A DNA stretch of 64,000 nucleotides, taken from contig JAFEFH010000003.1 of assembly GCA_018240695.1 (NCBI GenBank), positions 1 to 64,000 of the forward strand, written 5' to 3'. The notes under the pieces were generated by a model. That model was not told the origin of the DNA. It saw only the letters and a list, made by a program, of their open reading frames with translations, and made no database searches. The stretch is from Pseudomonadota bacterium. Lineage in GTDB: Bacteria; Pseudomonadota; Alphaproteobacteria; Reyranellales; Reyranellaceae. A program made the translations under genes and the position numbers. Shown piece by piece: positions 16,619 to 25,840 of this stretch (the stretch's first letter is position 1; each line of letters begins with the position of its first letter).

Positions 16619-16668
16619 CTGTCGTTTTCCCCCGATGGAATCCGTCCGGCATGATACGGTAGCGAGCC

Positions 16669-17316
16669 ATGCCGTTGGAGAGTGACCTCTATGCGCCGGT
16701 GAAGGCGCTGCTCGAGGGACAAGGATACGCCGTGAAGGGCGAAGTGCGCGGCTGCGACGTGGTCGCGGTGCGCGGCATGGAGCCGCCGGTCGTCGTCGAG
16801 CTGAAGCGCGTCTTCGGGCTCGGCCTCGTGATGCAGGGCGTCGACCGTTTGTCGCTGACCGATTCCGTCTATCTCGCGGTCGGCCAGTGGCCGAAGAAGA
16901 TGAAGGACGTGAAGAAGCTGTGCCGCCGGCTGGGGCTGGGCCTCATCGTCGTTGCCGGGGAGAGGGCGGACGTGGTGCTCGACCCCGCGCCGTACACGCC
17001 GCGCAAGAACAAGCGCAAGGTCGGACGCATGCTGGGCGAGCACGCACGCCGCGTCGGCGATCCCAACCGGGGCGGCTCCTCGACCAGGGTGCCGATGATG
17101 ACCGCCTATCGCCAGGAAGCGCTGCGCTGCGCGGAGCTGCTGCTCAGGGGACCGATGAAGGTGGCCGACATGCGCGCCGCAGCCGACGTGCCCAACGCCG
17201 CCAAGATCCTGCGCGCCGACTACTATGGCTGGTTCGAGCGGGTCGAGCGCGGTATCTACGCCATCACGCCCGCCGGCCAGCGCGGCCTCGCGGCTTTCGC
17301 GCGGCCGTCGGCATAG
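16669..17316 (+). CDS. DUF2161 PD-(D/E)XK nuclease-like protein
   Basis: 215 residues. The N-terminal half has the restriction-type core: a helix, then VRGCDVVAVRG with the acidic Asp, then PPVVVELKRVFG with the E-x-K pair (about 44-46). The C-terminal half is basic (YTPRKNKRKVGRML) and ends in a winged-helix-like segment (LLRGPMKVADMRAAADVPNA). The family is annotated as a putative phosphodiesterase with unknown target; DNA is likely. A single gene, with no partner methylase. Confidence 0.85.
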   Translation: MPLESDLYAPVKALLEGQGYAVKGEVRGCDVVAVRGMEPPVVVELKRVFGLGLVMQGVDRLSLTDSVYLAVGQWPKKMKDVKKLCRRLGLGLIVVAGERADVVLDPAPYTPRKNKRKVGRMLGEHARRVGDPNRGGSSTRVPMMTAYRQEALRCAELLLRGPMKVADMRAAADVPNAAKILRADYYGWFERVERGIYAITPAGQRGLAAFARPSA

Positions 17317-17365
17317 GGGCAGAAGGACCTGCAACCTTCCCCCACATGGGGCATTATTGGCCCTC

Positions 17366-18250
17366 ATGCAGACGCTCGAGATCGTTCATCGCACCCGTTA
17401 CGAATATTCCGAGCCTGTGACGCTCGAGGAATACCGGCTGATGTTCCGGCCGCGCGACAGCCATGACCTGCGCCTGCTGCACACCGGCCTCGAGATCGAA
17501 CCCACGGCCGACGTGCGCTGGATCCACGATCCGTTCAACAACTCCGTGGGCATCGCGTCGTTCTTCGTCGAGGCGCGGGCACTGGAATTCGTCAGCACCA
17601 TTCGCCTGGAGCACTATGGCGTGCCGGCGGCGCTGTGGCCGGTCGAGCCCTATGCGTTGCGCCTGCCGTTCAGCTACACGGCGGAGGAGGCGCCCGACCT
17701 GTCGCGCTGCATCGAGCGGCAATATCCCGATGGCGGCCTGGTGTCCGCCTGGGCCAAGCAATTCCTCGAGGGCGAGCGCGGTCCGGACACGTTCGACGTG
17801 CTGGTGAGGATGTGCCGCGGCATCCAGCAAGGCTTTGCCTATGCGATGCGGTTCGAAGCGGGCACGCAGCCACCTGTTACCACGCTCGAGATCCGCGGCG
17901 GCACCTGCCGCGATTTCGCGCTGCTGATGATGGAGGGGGCGCGATCGCTCGGGCTCGCGGCGCGCTTCGTCACGGGCTATCTGCACGATCCGGTTTTTCT
18001 CGCGACTTCGGGCGCGGTGTCGCCCGCGCATCCGCACGCCTGGGTCGAGGTCTATCTGCCGGGCGCGGGCTGGGTCGAGTTCGATCCGACCAACGGCGCG
18101 GTGGGCGCGGAGCATCTGATCCGCGTCGCGGTCGGGCGCGATCCCGAGCAGACCATGCCGATCCGCGGCACGTTTCGCGGACGGCCCGGCGTCGTCATCA
18201 ACTCCTTTGTCGACGTGCAGGTGCGGCCGTACGAAACGGTGCCGCGATAA
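17366..18250 (+). CDS. transglutaminase-like cysteine peptidase family protein
   Basis: 294 residues. An N-terminal beta domain (LEIVHRTRYEYSEPVTLEEY) is followed by a transglutaminase core with the catalytic Cys in RGGTCRDFALLMMEGARSLG, His in HPHAWVEVYLPG and Asp in WVEFDPTNG. Such cytoplasmic proteins likely hydrolyse or transfer amides on peptides; their substrates are unknown and many sit with DUF403/ATP-grasp genes, which are absent here. ATG 17366 was chosen because the domain begins MQTLEIVHRTRY; the longer frame runs into the upstream gene. Confidence 0.9.
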   Translation: MQTLEIVHRTRYEYSEPVTLEEYRLMFRPRDSHDLRLLHTGLEIEPTADVRWIHDPFNNSVGIASFFVEARALEFVSTIRLEHYGVPAALWPVEPYALRLPFSYTAEEAPDLSRCIERQYPDGGLVSAWAKQFLEGERGPDTFDVLVRMCRGIQQGFAYAMRFEAGTQPPVTTLEIRGGTCRDFALLMMEGARSLGLAARFVTGYLHDPVFLATSGAVSPAHPHAWVEVYLPGAGWVEFDPTNGAVGAEHLIRVAVGRDPEQTMPIRGTFRGRPGVVINSFVDVQVRPYETVPR

Positions 18251-18364
18251 TCCCCGCAAATTGCAGTGCAAGGGCCGGCTGCCGCCTTTGACTTTGGCCG
18301 GCGGGAGCGGTGGAGTAGGCTCCGCATCCTGCGGCAAGAGTGGAGAAGAGCCCTGTCGGTCTTG

Positions 18365-19057
18365 GTGAATTGGCTTCTGCGGGGCCTGATGGTCCTCGGC
18401 GGCGCCATTCTCGTCTATCAGGGACTGCCCGTGGTGCGCGCTTCATGGCAGGCCCAGAAGGCGGATGCCGTCGTGATGAAGGTGCGCCGTGGCGAGGCCG
18501 TGACCTTGCCCGAAGTGAACGCCGGTATGGCCGCGCTCAATCGTGCGGTGGCTGCCAATCCGGTGGCCGGCCGCTACCTCCAGCGCTCCGAACTCGAGGC
18601 CGCCGCGGGCCTGATGCAGAGCCTCAAACTTTCGGAGGCCGAACGCCTCGCGCTGATGAAGCAGTCGAGGGCGGATCTCGAGCTTGGACTCGCGCGCGCG
18701 CCGGCGCGCAGCATCGACTGGCTGCGCCTCGCGGTGATGCGCGAGGCGATCGACGGCCCGGGGCGCAACGTGCTCACGCCGTTTTTCATGTCACTCGAGA
18801 CCGGGCGGAACATCGAGCCGATCTGGCGGGTGACCCTGCACGTCATCGTCAATAACTGGGCCTATTTCAGCGACGCGCAGAAGGCGGAGTTGCAGACCTA
18901 TGTCACCACGATGTGGCGCTACACCTCCGACCAGCGCATGTTCGCCACGACCGTCAACAATCCCATCGACGAACTGATCATCCGCAACCTGCTGAAGGAC
19001 GTGCCGGGTGCCCAGGAGAATCTGACAAAATGGATCCTGCTGAATCAGAAGAGCTAG
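18365..19057 (+). CDS. single-TM protein of the exopolysaccharide locus
   Basis: About 230 residues, unrecognised. One TM helix (GLMVLGGAILVYQGLPVV) near the N-terminus leads to a mostly helical periplasmic region with a TPR-like spacing: VTLPEVNAGMAALNRAVAAN, GRYLQRSELEAAAGLMQSLK. The start is uncertain: TTG 18362 and GTG 18365 follow a purine-rich GGAGAAGAG, and an in-frame GTG at 18266 would add a basic N-tail. It overlaps the O-antigen-ligase-like gene by 28 nt, so the two are coupled; a role in ligase/polymerase assembly is my inference. Confidence 0.72.
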   Translation: MNWLLRGLMVLGGAILVYQGLPVVRASWQAQKADAVVMKVRRGEAVTLPEVNAGMAALNRAVAANPVAGRYLQRSELEAAAGLMQSLKLSEAERLALMKQSRADLELGLARAPARSIDWLRLAVMREAIDGPGRNVLTPFFMSLETGRNIEPIWRVTLHVIVNNWAYFSDAQKAELQTYVTTMWRYTSDQRMFATTVNNPIDELIIRNLLKDVPGAQENLTKWILLNQKS

Positions 19058-20601
19058 AGCCGCGGCGATCCGAGCGCCGGCGGCGGCGCCGTCGGCGACG
19101 GCGCGAGCAGGAAGAGGTTCGCTCCGAGCCGGTCGACGCGCTGTCGATCGCGCGGCAGCTCGCCGGGCTGGTGATCTTCGGCTTGTTCTTCCTCTTCGTC
19201 ATGGCCGCGCCGCTGCCGATGGGCGCCAACCGCGATTGGGCGTGGTCGCCCCTGGTCGTCATCATCGGCGCGATGGTCCTGCTGTGTGCGACCGGCCTGG
19301 CGGGACGCGAGGCGCTGCGGGTCTCGCCGGCGGAGAGCACGCCGCTGCTCGTGCTGATCGTCTGCTTCCTGTTCTTCATGGGCTGGGTGCTGTTCCAGAT
19401 GTCGCCGCTCGCGCCGCCGTCGCCTGCCGGCAAGTATTACGCGGAGGCGGCGGAGGTCCTCGGGCAGACGGTGACGCAGGTGCCGAGCCTCGCGGTCGAC
19501 GCGTCGCGCGATGCGCTGCTGAAGTGCATCGGCTGCGCGATGGTGTTCCTGATCGCCCGTGTGCTGTTCCGCGACCCGCTATGGGCGCGCCTGATGCTGA
19601 TCGTGTTCGCCGCCAGCGCGATCATCGTCATCGTCTACGCCGTGTACATGTCGCTGGCGACGCACTCCTGCTACGTCGGCAGCTTCCTGAAGAAGGCCGG
19701 CAGCTATATGCAGAACGACCGCTGCCTGCCGTCGGGCACGTTCGTGGGCAGCAACAACTTCGGCTGCTTCTGCGGCATGGCGCTGATCGCGGCGCTGTCG
19801 CTGCTCGACGAGGGACGCCGCTGGCACCGGCGCAGCGACCAGTATGAGGACGACGGCGACGGCGAAAGCGCCGCGAGCCTGATCGCGTCCTGGCTGTCGG
19901 GGCCGAAGATCATGATCATCGCGCTCGCCCTGTTCTGCCTGGGCGGCCTGTTGCTCTCGGCGTCGCGGGCCGGCTTCGCGGCCACCGTCGCCGGTGTCAT
20001 CCTGCTGCTCTTCCTGTTGATGCGCGGCGTCTCGCGCCGGGTGTCCGGCGGCCTGACGGTGCTGGCGCTGGTCGTCGGTCTCGGCGTCATCGTGCTGGCG
20101 GGCGGGACGTTCCTGCACAAGATGGCGACAGTGGCGTCCGCAGGCAATCTCAGCCGCGTCGAGATCTGGAAGAGTTCGATCGAGGCGTTCCGCCAGTCGC
20201 CCTGGTTCGGCTGGGGACTGGGCAGCTACAACGATATCTATGCAGTCTATCAGTCGCTCGCCGTGATCGTGCCGAACGACAAGGCGCACTCCACGCCGCT
20301 CGAATTCCTGGTCGAACTCGGCATTCCCGGCGCCCTCGCGGTGTTCGCCGTGTGTCTCATTCCGTGGGGGTACGCGCTGGTGGGCGCGCTGGCGCCCAAC
20401 CGGTATCGCTACCTGCCCGCAGCCGCCTTTGCGATCTCGGCAGTGGCGATCCTGCATTCGCTGGTCGATTTCAGCCTCCAGATGCCGGCCATCGGCTTCG
20501 CCGTCAGCGCCCTGCTGGGACTAGGGTGGGCCCAGACGTTCAAGCCCGAGGAAGCGCCGGAACGTCCCTTTGCTTCCGAGGATGAATTGAACTATATGTA
20601 G
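19030..20601 (+). CDS. O-antigen ligase/polymerase (WaaL/Wzy-like) membrane protein
   Basis: 523 residues. An N-terminal cytoplasmic tail with a run of Arg (about 12-25) is followed by ten or more TM helices. The Wzy_C/O-antigen-ligase region is marked by GLLLSASRAGFAATVAGVIL, then EIWKSSIEAFRQSPWFGWGL and an HS-containing loop (DKAHSTPLEFLVELGIPGAL). The family joins or polymerises lipid-linked sugar repeats on the periplasmic face. ATG 19030 overlaps the upstream gene and is followed by MDPAESEELEP. It could act as the repeat-unit polymerase of the locus. Confidence 0.85.
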   Translation: MDPAESEELEPRRSERRRRRRRRRREQEEVRSEPVDALSIARQLAGLVIFGLFFLFVMAAPLPMGANRDWAWSPLVVIIGAMVLLCATGLAGREALRVSPAESTPLLVLIVCFLFFMGWVLFQMSPLAPPSPAGKYYAEAAEVLGQTVTQVPSLAVDASRDALLKCIGCAMVFLIARVLFRDPLWARLMLIVFAASAIIVIVYAVYMSLATHSCYVGSFLKKAGSYMQNDRCLPSGTFVGSNNFGCFCGMALIAALSLLDEGRRWHRRSDQYEDDGDGESAASLIASWLSGPKIMIIALALFCLGGLLLSASRAGFAATVAGVILLLFLLMRGVSRRVSGGLTVLALVVGLGVIVLAGGTFLHKMATVASAGNLSRVEIWKSSIEAFRQSPWFGWGLGSYNDIYAVYQSLAVIVPNDKAHSTPLEFLVELGIPGALAVFAVCLIPWGYALVGALAPNRYRYLPAAAFAISAVAILHSLVDFSLQMPAIGFAVSALLGLGWAQTFKPEEAPERPFASEDELNYM

Positions 20602-20710
20602 TCTGAGTGTAATTACTTTCGAGCTATGATCGGCCGTTCATCGCGTGATCCCTTACCTTGGGAGGCGCGTAAGTGGAGGGCCTCATGGGGTCGGGGGAGG
20701 AGTAGACATC

Positions 20711-22030
20711 TTGCGGAAAGCGTATCCGGCCGGAAGCGATGCTGCTGACGACGGTCCGCGGTCCAAGGATGTGCCGGCAATCCGGTCGGCCCCCCAGCGT
20801 TTCATCGAGACGTGGCTCGATGCCGTGGGCGGCTTCCTCTTCTGCGTCGTGTTGCCGATCCCGGTCTACGCCACCGCCGAACCGTTCTCGGCAGGTATCG
20901 GCGCCACCGAGCAGACCATCCTGTCGACCGCGTTCGCCTACGCCGTCGTGTGGTACTGCGGCCGGCGCCTCGACGCTTTTCCGCGCGTGACGCTGCAAGG
21001 CAATCTGGGCTACGTCGCGCCGGTCGCCGCCATCGCCTATTCGACGATCGCCGTGGCGCTGCTGCTGATGCGCTCGGACTATTCGCGCGTACAGCTGTTC
21101 GGTTCGGGCGTGCTCGCCGTGCTCTGGATGGCCTTCGTCGCGCAGCTGCGTGCCCGCTACCTGACGCGCAACTACGCGGTCCTGCCGTCCTCGCTGACGG
21201 CGGAGATGCCGGCGCTCCATACCTGCCGCTGGCTCGACTTCGAGCAGGTCGGCCGCGAGAACGTACGCGTCGATGCGATCGTCACCGACCTCAGCACCGA
21301 TCTCGACGAGACGCAGGTGGCGGCGCTGACCAATGCCGCGATCGGGGGCGTTCCGGTGCTCGATCGCCGCTACGTGATGGAGACGATGACCGGCCTGACG
21401 CCGCTGAGCGGCCTCACGCCCAACGAGTTCGGCGCGCTGCTGCCGTCGCGCCAGTACCTGGTCGTGCGTCGCGCCATCGAACTGGCGCTGACCATCCTGA
21501 CCCTGCCGCTGCTGTTGCCGGTCCTCGGCGTCGTCGCGCTGGTGGTCCGCTCGACCAGTCCCGGCCCGATCCTCTTCGTGCAGCAGCGTGTCGGCCGGCG
21601 CGGCCGCGTCTTCCGCATGGTCAAGTTCCGCACGATGCATCACGGCGTCGACGGGCCGAGCTTCACCACCCAGAGCGATCCGCGCGTGACCAAGGTCGGG
21701 CATTTCCTGCGCCGCTCGCGCCTCGACGAGCTGCCGCAGCTCTTCAATGTGCTGCGCGGCGACATGAGCTGGGTGGGGCCGCGGCCGGAGGCGTTCGCGC
21801 TCGACCAGCAATATGTGCGCGACATCCCGCACTTCGCGCTGCGCGGCATCGTGCGCCCGGGCGTTACCGGCTGGGCGCAGATCAACCAGGGCTACGCGCA
21901 CAAGGCGCACGAGATGCGCTCGAAGCTCGAGTACGACATCTACTATCTCAAGCATTGCTCGCTCTGGCTCGATCTGGTGATCGTGCTGCGGACCTTCGCC
22001 GTCGTGATCGGCGGGACCGGCGCGCGTTGA
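20711..22030 (+). CDS. undecaprenyl-phosphate sugar phosphotransferase (WbaP/ExoY family)
   Basis: 439 residues. It transfers a sugar-1-phosphate to the lipid carrier and starts the repeat unit. Four N-terminal TM helices precede a CoA-binding-like loop, then the catalytic domain: [52 protein letters not shown] and [12 protein letters not shown]. The TTG at 20711 has a strong RBS (GGGGAGGAG, 8 nt upstream); a GTG at 20645 is the only longer in-frame choice and lacks one. It is the expected first committed gene of the cluster. Confidence 0.9.
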   Translation: MRKAYPAGSDAADDGPRSKDVPAIRSAPQRFIETWLDAVGGFLFCVVLPIPVYATAEPFSAGIGATEQTILSTAFAYAVVWYCGRRLDAFPRVTLQGNLGYVAPVAAIAYSTIAVALLLMRSDYSRVQLFGSGVLAVLWMAFVAQLRARYLTRNYAVLPSSLTAEMPALHTCRWLDFEQVGRENVRVDAIVTDLSTDLDETQVAALTNAAIGGVPVLDRRYVMETMTGLTPLSGLTPNEFGALLPSRQYLVVRRAIELALTILTLPLLLPVLGVVALVVRSTSPGPILFVQQRVGRRGRVFRMVKFRTMHHGVDGPSFTTQSDPRVTKVGHFLRRSRLDELPQLFNVLRGDMSWVGPRPEAFALDQQYVRDIPHFALRGIVRPGVTGWAQINQGYAHKAHEMRSKLEYDIYYLKHCSLWLDLVIVLRTFAVVIGGTGAR

Positions 22031-22061
22031 TCCTCCCGCTTTCGGGTACACTGCGGCAGGC

Positions 22062-23633
22062 ATGACGGGCATCAGCGGTACATACGGCTATCTCGACGTT
22101 TCGCCGGCGGTCGCCGCCGACGGCGGCTGGAGTTCGGCCGACGGTCGCGCCTGCTTTGCTGCGGCCGAGGACAGCGCCGACGGCGCGCTCGCGGTGTCGT
22201 TCGACGGCGACGGCGCGACGGCGGAGGACGTGCTGCGGCTCTATGCCGAGCGGGGCCCGGCCATGGTGGCCACGCTCCAGGGCTCCTTCGCGCTGGCGCT
22301 CTGGGACGACGAGAGGCGCACGATGCTGCTGGCGCGCGACGCCTCGGGCAGCCGGCCGCTGCATTACGCCGACGACGGCTGGACGCTCCGCTTCTCCTCG
22401 GCGCCGCTGGGCGAAGGCGCGCGGGAGGTCCCGGCCGGCACGGCGATCCTCGCCGATGCCACGGGCGCCTGGTCGCCGGTGGCGTTGCAGGCGGTGCGCC
22501 CGCCGGTGGCCGACCCGTCGGTCGCGGGCACGCGCATCCTCGCGCTGGTCGGCGACTGCTATGCCGGCAAGGGCGGCATCTCGCGCTACAACCAGGACCT
22601 GTTCGAGGCGCTGGCGGCGGGCGGTGCGAAGATCCTCATCCTGCCGCGGCTCGACGATGCGCGCGGCCTCACGCTGCCCGACGGCATCCGGCAACTGCCG
22701 CCGGTCTACGGACGCCTTGCCTACATCTTCGCCGCACTGCGCATCGCGCTGACGCGCGGGCCGTTCGACGTCGTGTTCTGCGGCCATGCCTTCATGTCGC
22801 CGCTCGCCTGGGGGATCGCGCGGCTGCTGCGCGTCCGCTGGTGGATGCAGGTCCACGGCACCGACATCTGGGAGGATCGCCGCGCCATCGTGAGGCGCGC
22901 GATCGAGGCGTCGGACATGGTGACGGCGGTGAGCCGCGGCACGCGCGAGATCATGATGCAGTGGGCGACGAAGCTCGCGCCCGACCAGGCGCGCGTGCTG
23001 CCCAACACGATTCGCGACATGTTCAGCGAGGGCAAGCGCTCGCTCGAACTGGCGGCGCGCCTGAGGCTCGGTCCCGGTCCGGTGCTGCTGACGGTCGGCC
23101 GCCTGTCGTCGACCGAGCGCTACAAGGGGCATGAGCAGATCTTCGCCGCCCTGCCGGCGCTGCGCGCGCAGTTCCCGACTCTTCTTTATGTCGTGGCGGG
23201 CGACGGTGACGACCGCGCCTATCTCGAACGCCGTGCCCTTGAACTGGCGAAGGACGGGAGCGCCGTGCGCTTCCTCGGCTTCGTCCCGGACAAGGACCTG
23301 CCCGATCTCTACCGGCTCTGCGACCTCTATGTCATGCCCAGTACCGGGGAGGGATTCGGCATCGTCTACCTCGAGGCGGCGGCCTGCGGGCTGAAATCGG
23401 TAGGCGGCGTCGGCGGCGGCAGCGCCGATGCCATCCCGGACGAGCGCATCGGATTGCTGGTCGATCCGAGCGATAGTGCCGCCCTGATCGGGGCGATCAC
23501 GCGCCTGCTCGGGCAGGGAAGGGCCGACCCGGCGGCGGTCGAGCCCTACCGGCGACCGCATTTTGCCGCTGCCGCAAGGCGTTTCCTCGCTCGCCTACGG
23601 GCACAGCCACGTCGTATGACAGGCGCATCATGA
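22062..23633 (+). CDS. glycosyltransferase family 4 with AsnB-like N-terminal domain
   Basis: 523 residues in two parts. Residues about 1-140 resemble the class-II glutamine amidotransferase half of asparagine synthetase: MTGISGTYGYLD mirrors the family MCGIAG start with Thr in place of the Cys nucleophile, and GSFALALWDDERRTMLLARD then SGSRPLHYADDGWTLRFSSA mirror its later block. The middle of that domain is shortened. Residues about 165-510 are a GT-B, GT4-type glycosyltransferase (GKGGISRYNQDLFEALAAGG, VGRLSSTERYKG, PSTGEGFGIVYLEAAACG with the E-x7-E pair). It overlaps the permease gene by 4 nt. Likely transfers a sugar in the repeat unit; the front domain is perhaps a regulatory or structural relic. 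Confidence 0.87.
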   Translation: MTGISGTYGYLDVSPAVAADGGWSSADGRACFAAAEDSADGALAVSFDGDGATAEDVLRLYAERGPAMVATLQGSFALALWDDERRTMLLARDASGSRPLHYADDGWTLRFSSAPLGEGAREVPAGTAILADATGAWSPVALQAVRPPVADPSVAGTRILALVGDCYAGKGGISRYNQDLFEALAAGGAKILILPRLDDARGLTLPDGIRQLPPVYGRLAYIFAALRIALTRGPFDVVFCGHAFMSPLAWGIARLLRVRWWMQVHGTDIWEDRRAIVRRAIEASDMVTAVSRGTREIMMQWATKLAPDQARVLPNTIRDMFSEGKRSLELAARLRLGPGPVLLTVGRLSSTERYKGHEQIFAALPALRAQFPTLLYVVAGDGDDRAYLERRALELAKDGSAVRFLGFVPDKDLPDLYRLCDLYVMPSTGEGFGIVYLEAAACGLKSVGGVGGGSADAIPDERIGLLVDPSDSAALIGAITRLLGQGRADPAAVEPYRRPHFAAAARRFLARLRAQPRRMTGAS

Positions 23634-24472
23634 GTGCCACCGACCATCCCCCCGCGGACCGCCTGATCCTCGAAGCCGGCCGGGCCGACCGCCAGTACTG
23701 GTACGACCTGTGGCGCTATCGCGAGCTGTTCTTCATCCTGGCGTGGCGCGACGTCGCCGTGCGCTACAAGCAGACGGTGATCGGCATCGCCTGGGCCTTC
23801 GTGCGGCCGTTCATGACCATGGTGATCTTCACCTTCGTGTTCGGCCACGTCGCCAAGCTGTCGGGCGACGGCGTGCCCTATGCCGTGCTGGTCTATGCCG
23901 GCCTGCTGCCGTGGACGCTGTTCTCCTCGGTGTTCGGCGACGCCTCGAGCAGCGTCACGAGCAACTCCAACCTGATCAGCAAGGTCTACTTCCCGCGCCT
24001 GATCGTGCCGCTGTCGACCGGCGTTGTGGCGCTGATCGACTTCGCGGTCAGCCTGTCGATCCTGGCCGGGCTGATGCTCTGGTTCCGGGTCGTGCCGGGC
24101 TGGCAGATCCTGCTGCTGCCGCTGTTCGTGCTGCTGGCGCTGCTGGTCAGCATCGGCCCCGCGCTATGGTCGGCGGCCACCGTCGTGAAGTACCGCGACT
24201 TCCGTTTCGTGGTGCCGTTCATCCTGCAATTCGGTCTCTATGCCTCGCCGGTCGGCTTCTCGAGCTCGATCGTGCCGTCGGAGTGGCGCCTGCTCTACAG
24301 CCTCAATCCCATGGTCGGCGTGATCGACGGCTTCCGCTGGTGCATCGTGGGCGGCGCCAGCCCGATCTACATGCCGGGCTTCCTGCTCAGCCTCGGCGTG
24401 ACGGCGTTCATGCTGTGGCTCGGCATCTGGGCGTTCCGGCGCACCGAGCGCGCCTTCGCCGACCTGATCTGA
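23630..24472 (+). CDS. polysaccharide ABC transporter permease (Wzm-like, ABC-2)
   Basis: 280 residues with six TM helices. The N-terminal ELFFILAWRDVAVRYKQTVI and GIAWAFVRPFMTMVIFTFVF, and the C-terminal SLNPMVGVIDGFRWCIVGG, are typical of the Wzm/KpsM/TagG permeases that export lipid-linked polysaccharide with a Wzt ATPase. Start overlaps the previous stop by 4 nt. The ATPase gene expected next is reduced to a 40-codon remnant, so this permease needs an ATPase from elsewhere or is inactive. Confidence 0.9.
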   Translation: MSATDHPPADRLILEAGRADRQYWYDLWRYRELFFILAWRDVAVRYKQTVIGIAWAFVRPFMTMVIFTFVFGHVAKLSGDGVPYAVLVYAGLLPWTLFSSVFGDASSSVTSNSNLISKVYFPRLIVPLSTGVVALIDFAVSLSILAGLMLWFRVVPGWQILLLPLFVLLALLVSIGPALWSAATVVKYRDFRFVVPFILQFGLYASPVGFSSSIVPSEWRLLYSLNPMVGVIDGFRWCIVGGASPIYMPGFLLSLGVTAFMLWLGIWAFRRTERAFADLI

Positions 24473-24474
24473 CC

Positions 24475-24597
24475 ATGTCCGATACCGTCATCCGCGCGGA
24501 GGGAGTCGGCAAGAAGTTCATCATCGGCCATATGGGCAAGCCGACCGGGCGCTTCGTGCCGGCGCCGCCACCGCGGCCCGGCGCGTCGACGGGCTGA
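24475..24597 (+). pseudogene. remnant of Wzt-type ABC transporter ATPase
   Basis: A 40-codon frame starting 3 nt after the permease stop. The first 20 residues (MSDTVIRAEGVGKKFIIGHM) match the start of Wzt/KpsT/TagH ATPases; from GKPTGRF on the sequence turns into Pro/Ala-rich text and stops. Walker A, signature and Walker B are all missing. It looks like the leftover of a deletion, joined to the leader of the next gene, which starts 8 nt later. It is also conceivable that a short peptide is still made. Confidence 0.75.
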
Positions 24598-24604
24598 GCG
24601 CAGG

Positions 24605-25840
24605 ATGCCCCGCAGCGTGTGCATCCTCGGCTCCGGCAGCATGGCCTCGAATCCGCGTCTGCTGAAAGAGGCGGGCGCGCTGCACGAGGCGGGATACGAC
24701 GTCACCACCGTGAGCTGCGACTACACCGATGCGCTGCGCGCCACCGACGACGAGATCGAGCGCGCCGTGCCATGGCGCGTCCGCCGCGTGTCCCGTCCGT
24801 CCCTGGCGCGCTACGCGACGCGCGCGGCGCGAGTGGCGGCACGGCTGGTCGAGGCGGCTGGCATCGCGCCGCCGTCGGGCCTCGCCGCCGAAGCCTATGG
24901 CGGCCCAACGCGCGCATTGAGCGGCGCGGTCGCCGGGGTCGCCGCCGATCTCTACATCGCGCACTACGTGCCCTCGCTGCCGGCCGCCGCCGCCGCCGCG
25001 CGCCGGCGCGGCGCGCTGCTGGCCTATGACGCGGAGGACTTCCATTCGGGCGAGGGGGCGGGAAGCGCCGAGGACGATCTGCGCATGAGGATGGTCGGGC
25101 GGATCGAGGGCGCGGCGCTGCCGGCCTGCGCCTATGTCTCCGCCGCGTCGCCGCTGATCGGCCGCGCCTATGCCGAGCGCTACGGCATCGCGACGCCGGC
25201 CACCATCCTGAACGTGTTTCCGCTGGCCATGAAAGGCGCCGGGCGCGCCGAGCACGCGGGTGTTCCGCTCCGCGCTTATTGGTTCTCGCAGACGATCGGC
25301 CTCGATCGCGGACTCCAGGCGTTCATTCGCGCGATGGCGCGCGCGGCCACGCCGGTGACGCTCGACATTCGCGGCAGCAATCGCTGGGGCCACGGCGACA
25401 CGCTGTTGGCATTGGCGCGCGAGCTTGGGATCGAAGGACGCGTGAAGCTGCTGCCGCTCGCGCCGCCCGACGAGATGGTGCGGCTCGCCGCCGACTACGA
25501 CCTCGGCCTGTCGCTGGAAACCGACGTCACGGTGAGCCGCAGCCTGTGCCTCACCAACAAGATATTCACCTATCTGCTGGCCGGCGTGCCGGTGATGCTG
25601 AGCGACACTCCCGGCCAGCGCGCGCTCGCACCCGATCTCGGAGCGGCGGCGGTGCTCGTGTCGCTGGGCGACGTCGACGGAATCGCCGCGACGCTCGATC
25701 GCCTGGCGCCGGCTCTCGCAGCCGCCAAGGCCGCCGCCGAGCGGCTGGGCCGCGAGCGCTACAACTGGGATCGCGAGAAGCACGTGCTGCTGGAGGCGGT
25801 CGACGCCGCCTTTGCCCGCCGCGGCGGAGCGCGCGCATGA
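24605..25840 (+). CDS. glycosyltransferase (GT4-like)
   Basis: 411 residues with a GT-B layout. N-terminal SVCILGSGSMASNPRLLKEA and a long Ala/Arg-rich middle, then LPLAPPDEMVRLAADYDLGL and NKIFTYLLAGVPVMLSDTPG, which occupies the donor-binding place of the family. The usual E-x7-E motif is not obvious. Lies after the ATPase remnant and overlaps the methyltransferase gene by 4 nt. Role: adding one sugar to the repeat unit; linkage unknown. Confidence 0.8.
   Translation: MPRSVCILGSGSMASNPRLLKEAGALHEAGYDVTTVSCDYTDALRATDDEIERAVPWRVRRVSRPSLARYATRAARVAARLVEAAGIAPPSGLAAEAYGGPTRALSGAVAGVAADLYIAHYVPSLPAAAAAARRRGALLAYDAEDFHSGEGAGSAEDDLRMRMVGRIEGAALPACAYVSAASPLIGRAYAERYGIATPATILNVFPLAMKGAGRAEHAGVPLRAYWFSQTIGLDRGLQAFIRAMARAATPVTLDIRGSNRWGHGDTLLALARELGIEGRVKLLPLAPPDEMVRLAADYDLGLSLETDVTVSRSLCLTNKIFTYLLAGVPVMLSDTPGQRALAPDLGAAAVLVSLGDVDGIAATLDRLAPALAAAKAAAERLGRERYNWDREKHVLLEAVDAAFARRGGARA

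Noticed and set aside
15030-16670. 546-codon frame running through both the KTSC and amidase regions on the minus strand
   Set aside because: Only the last 70 codons (KTSC) are a real product; the rest is an off-frame reading of the amidase gene.
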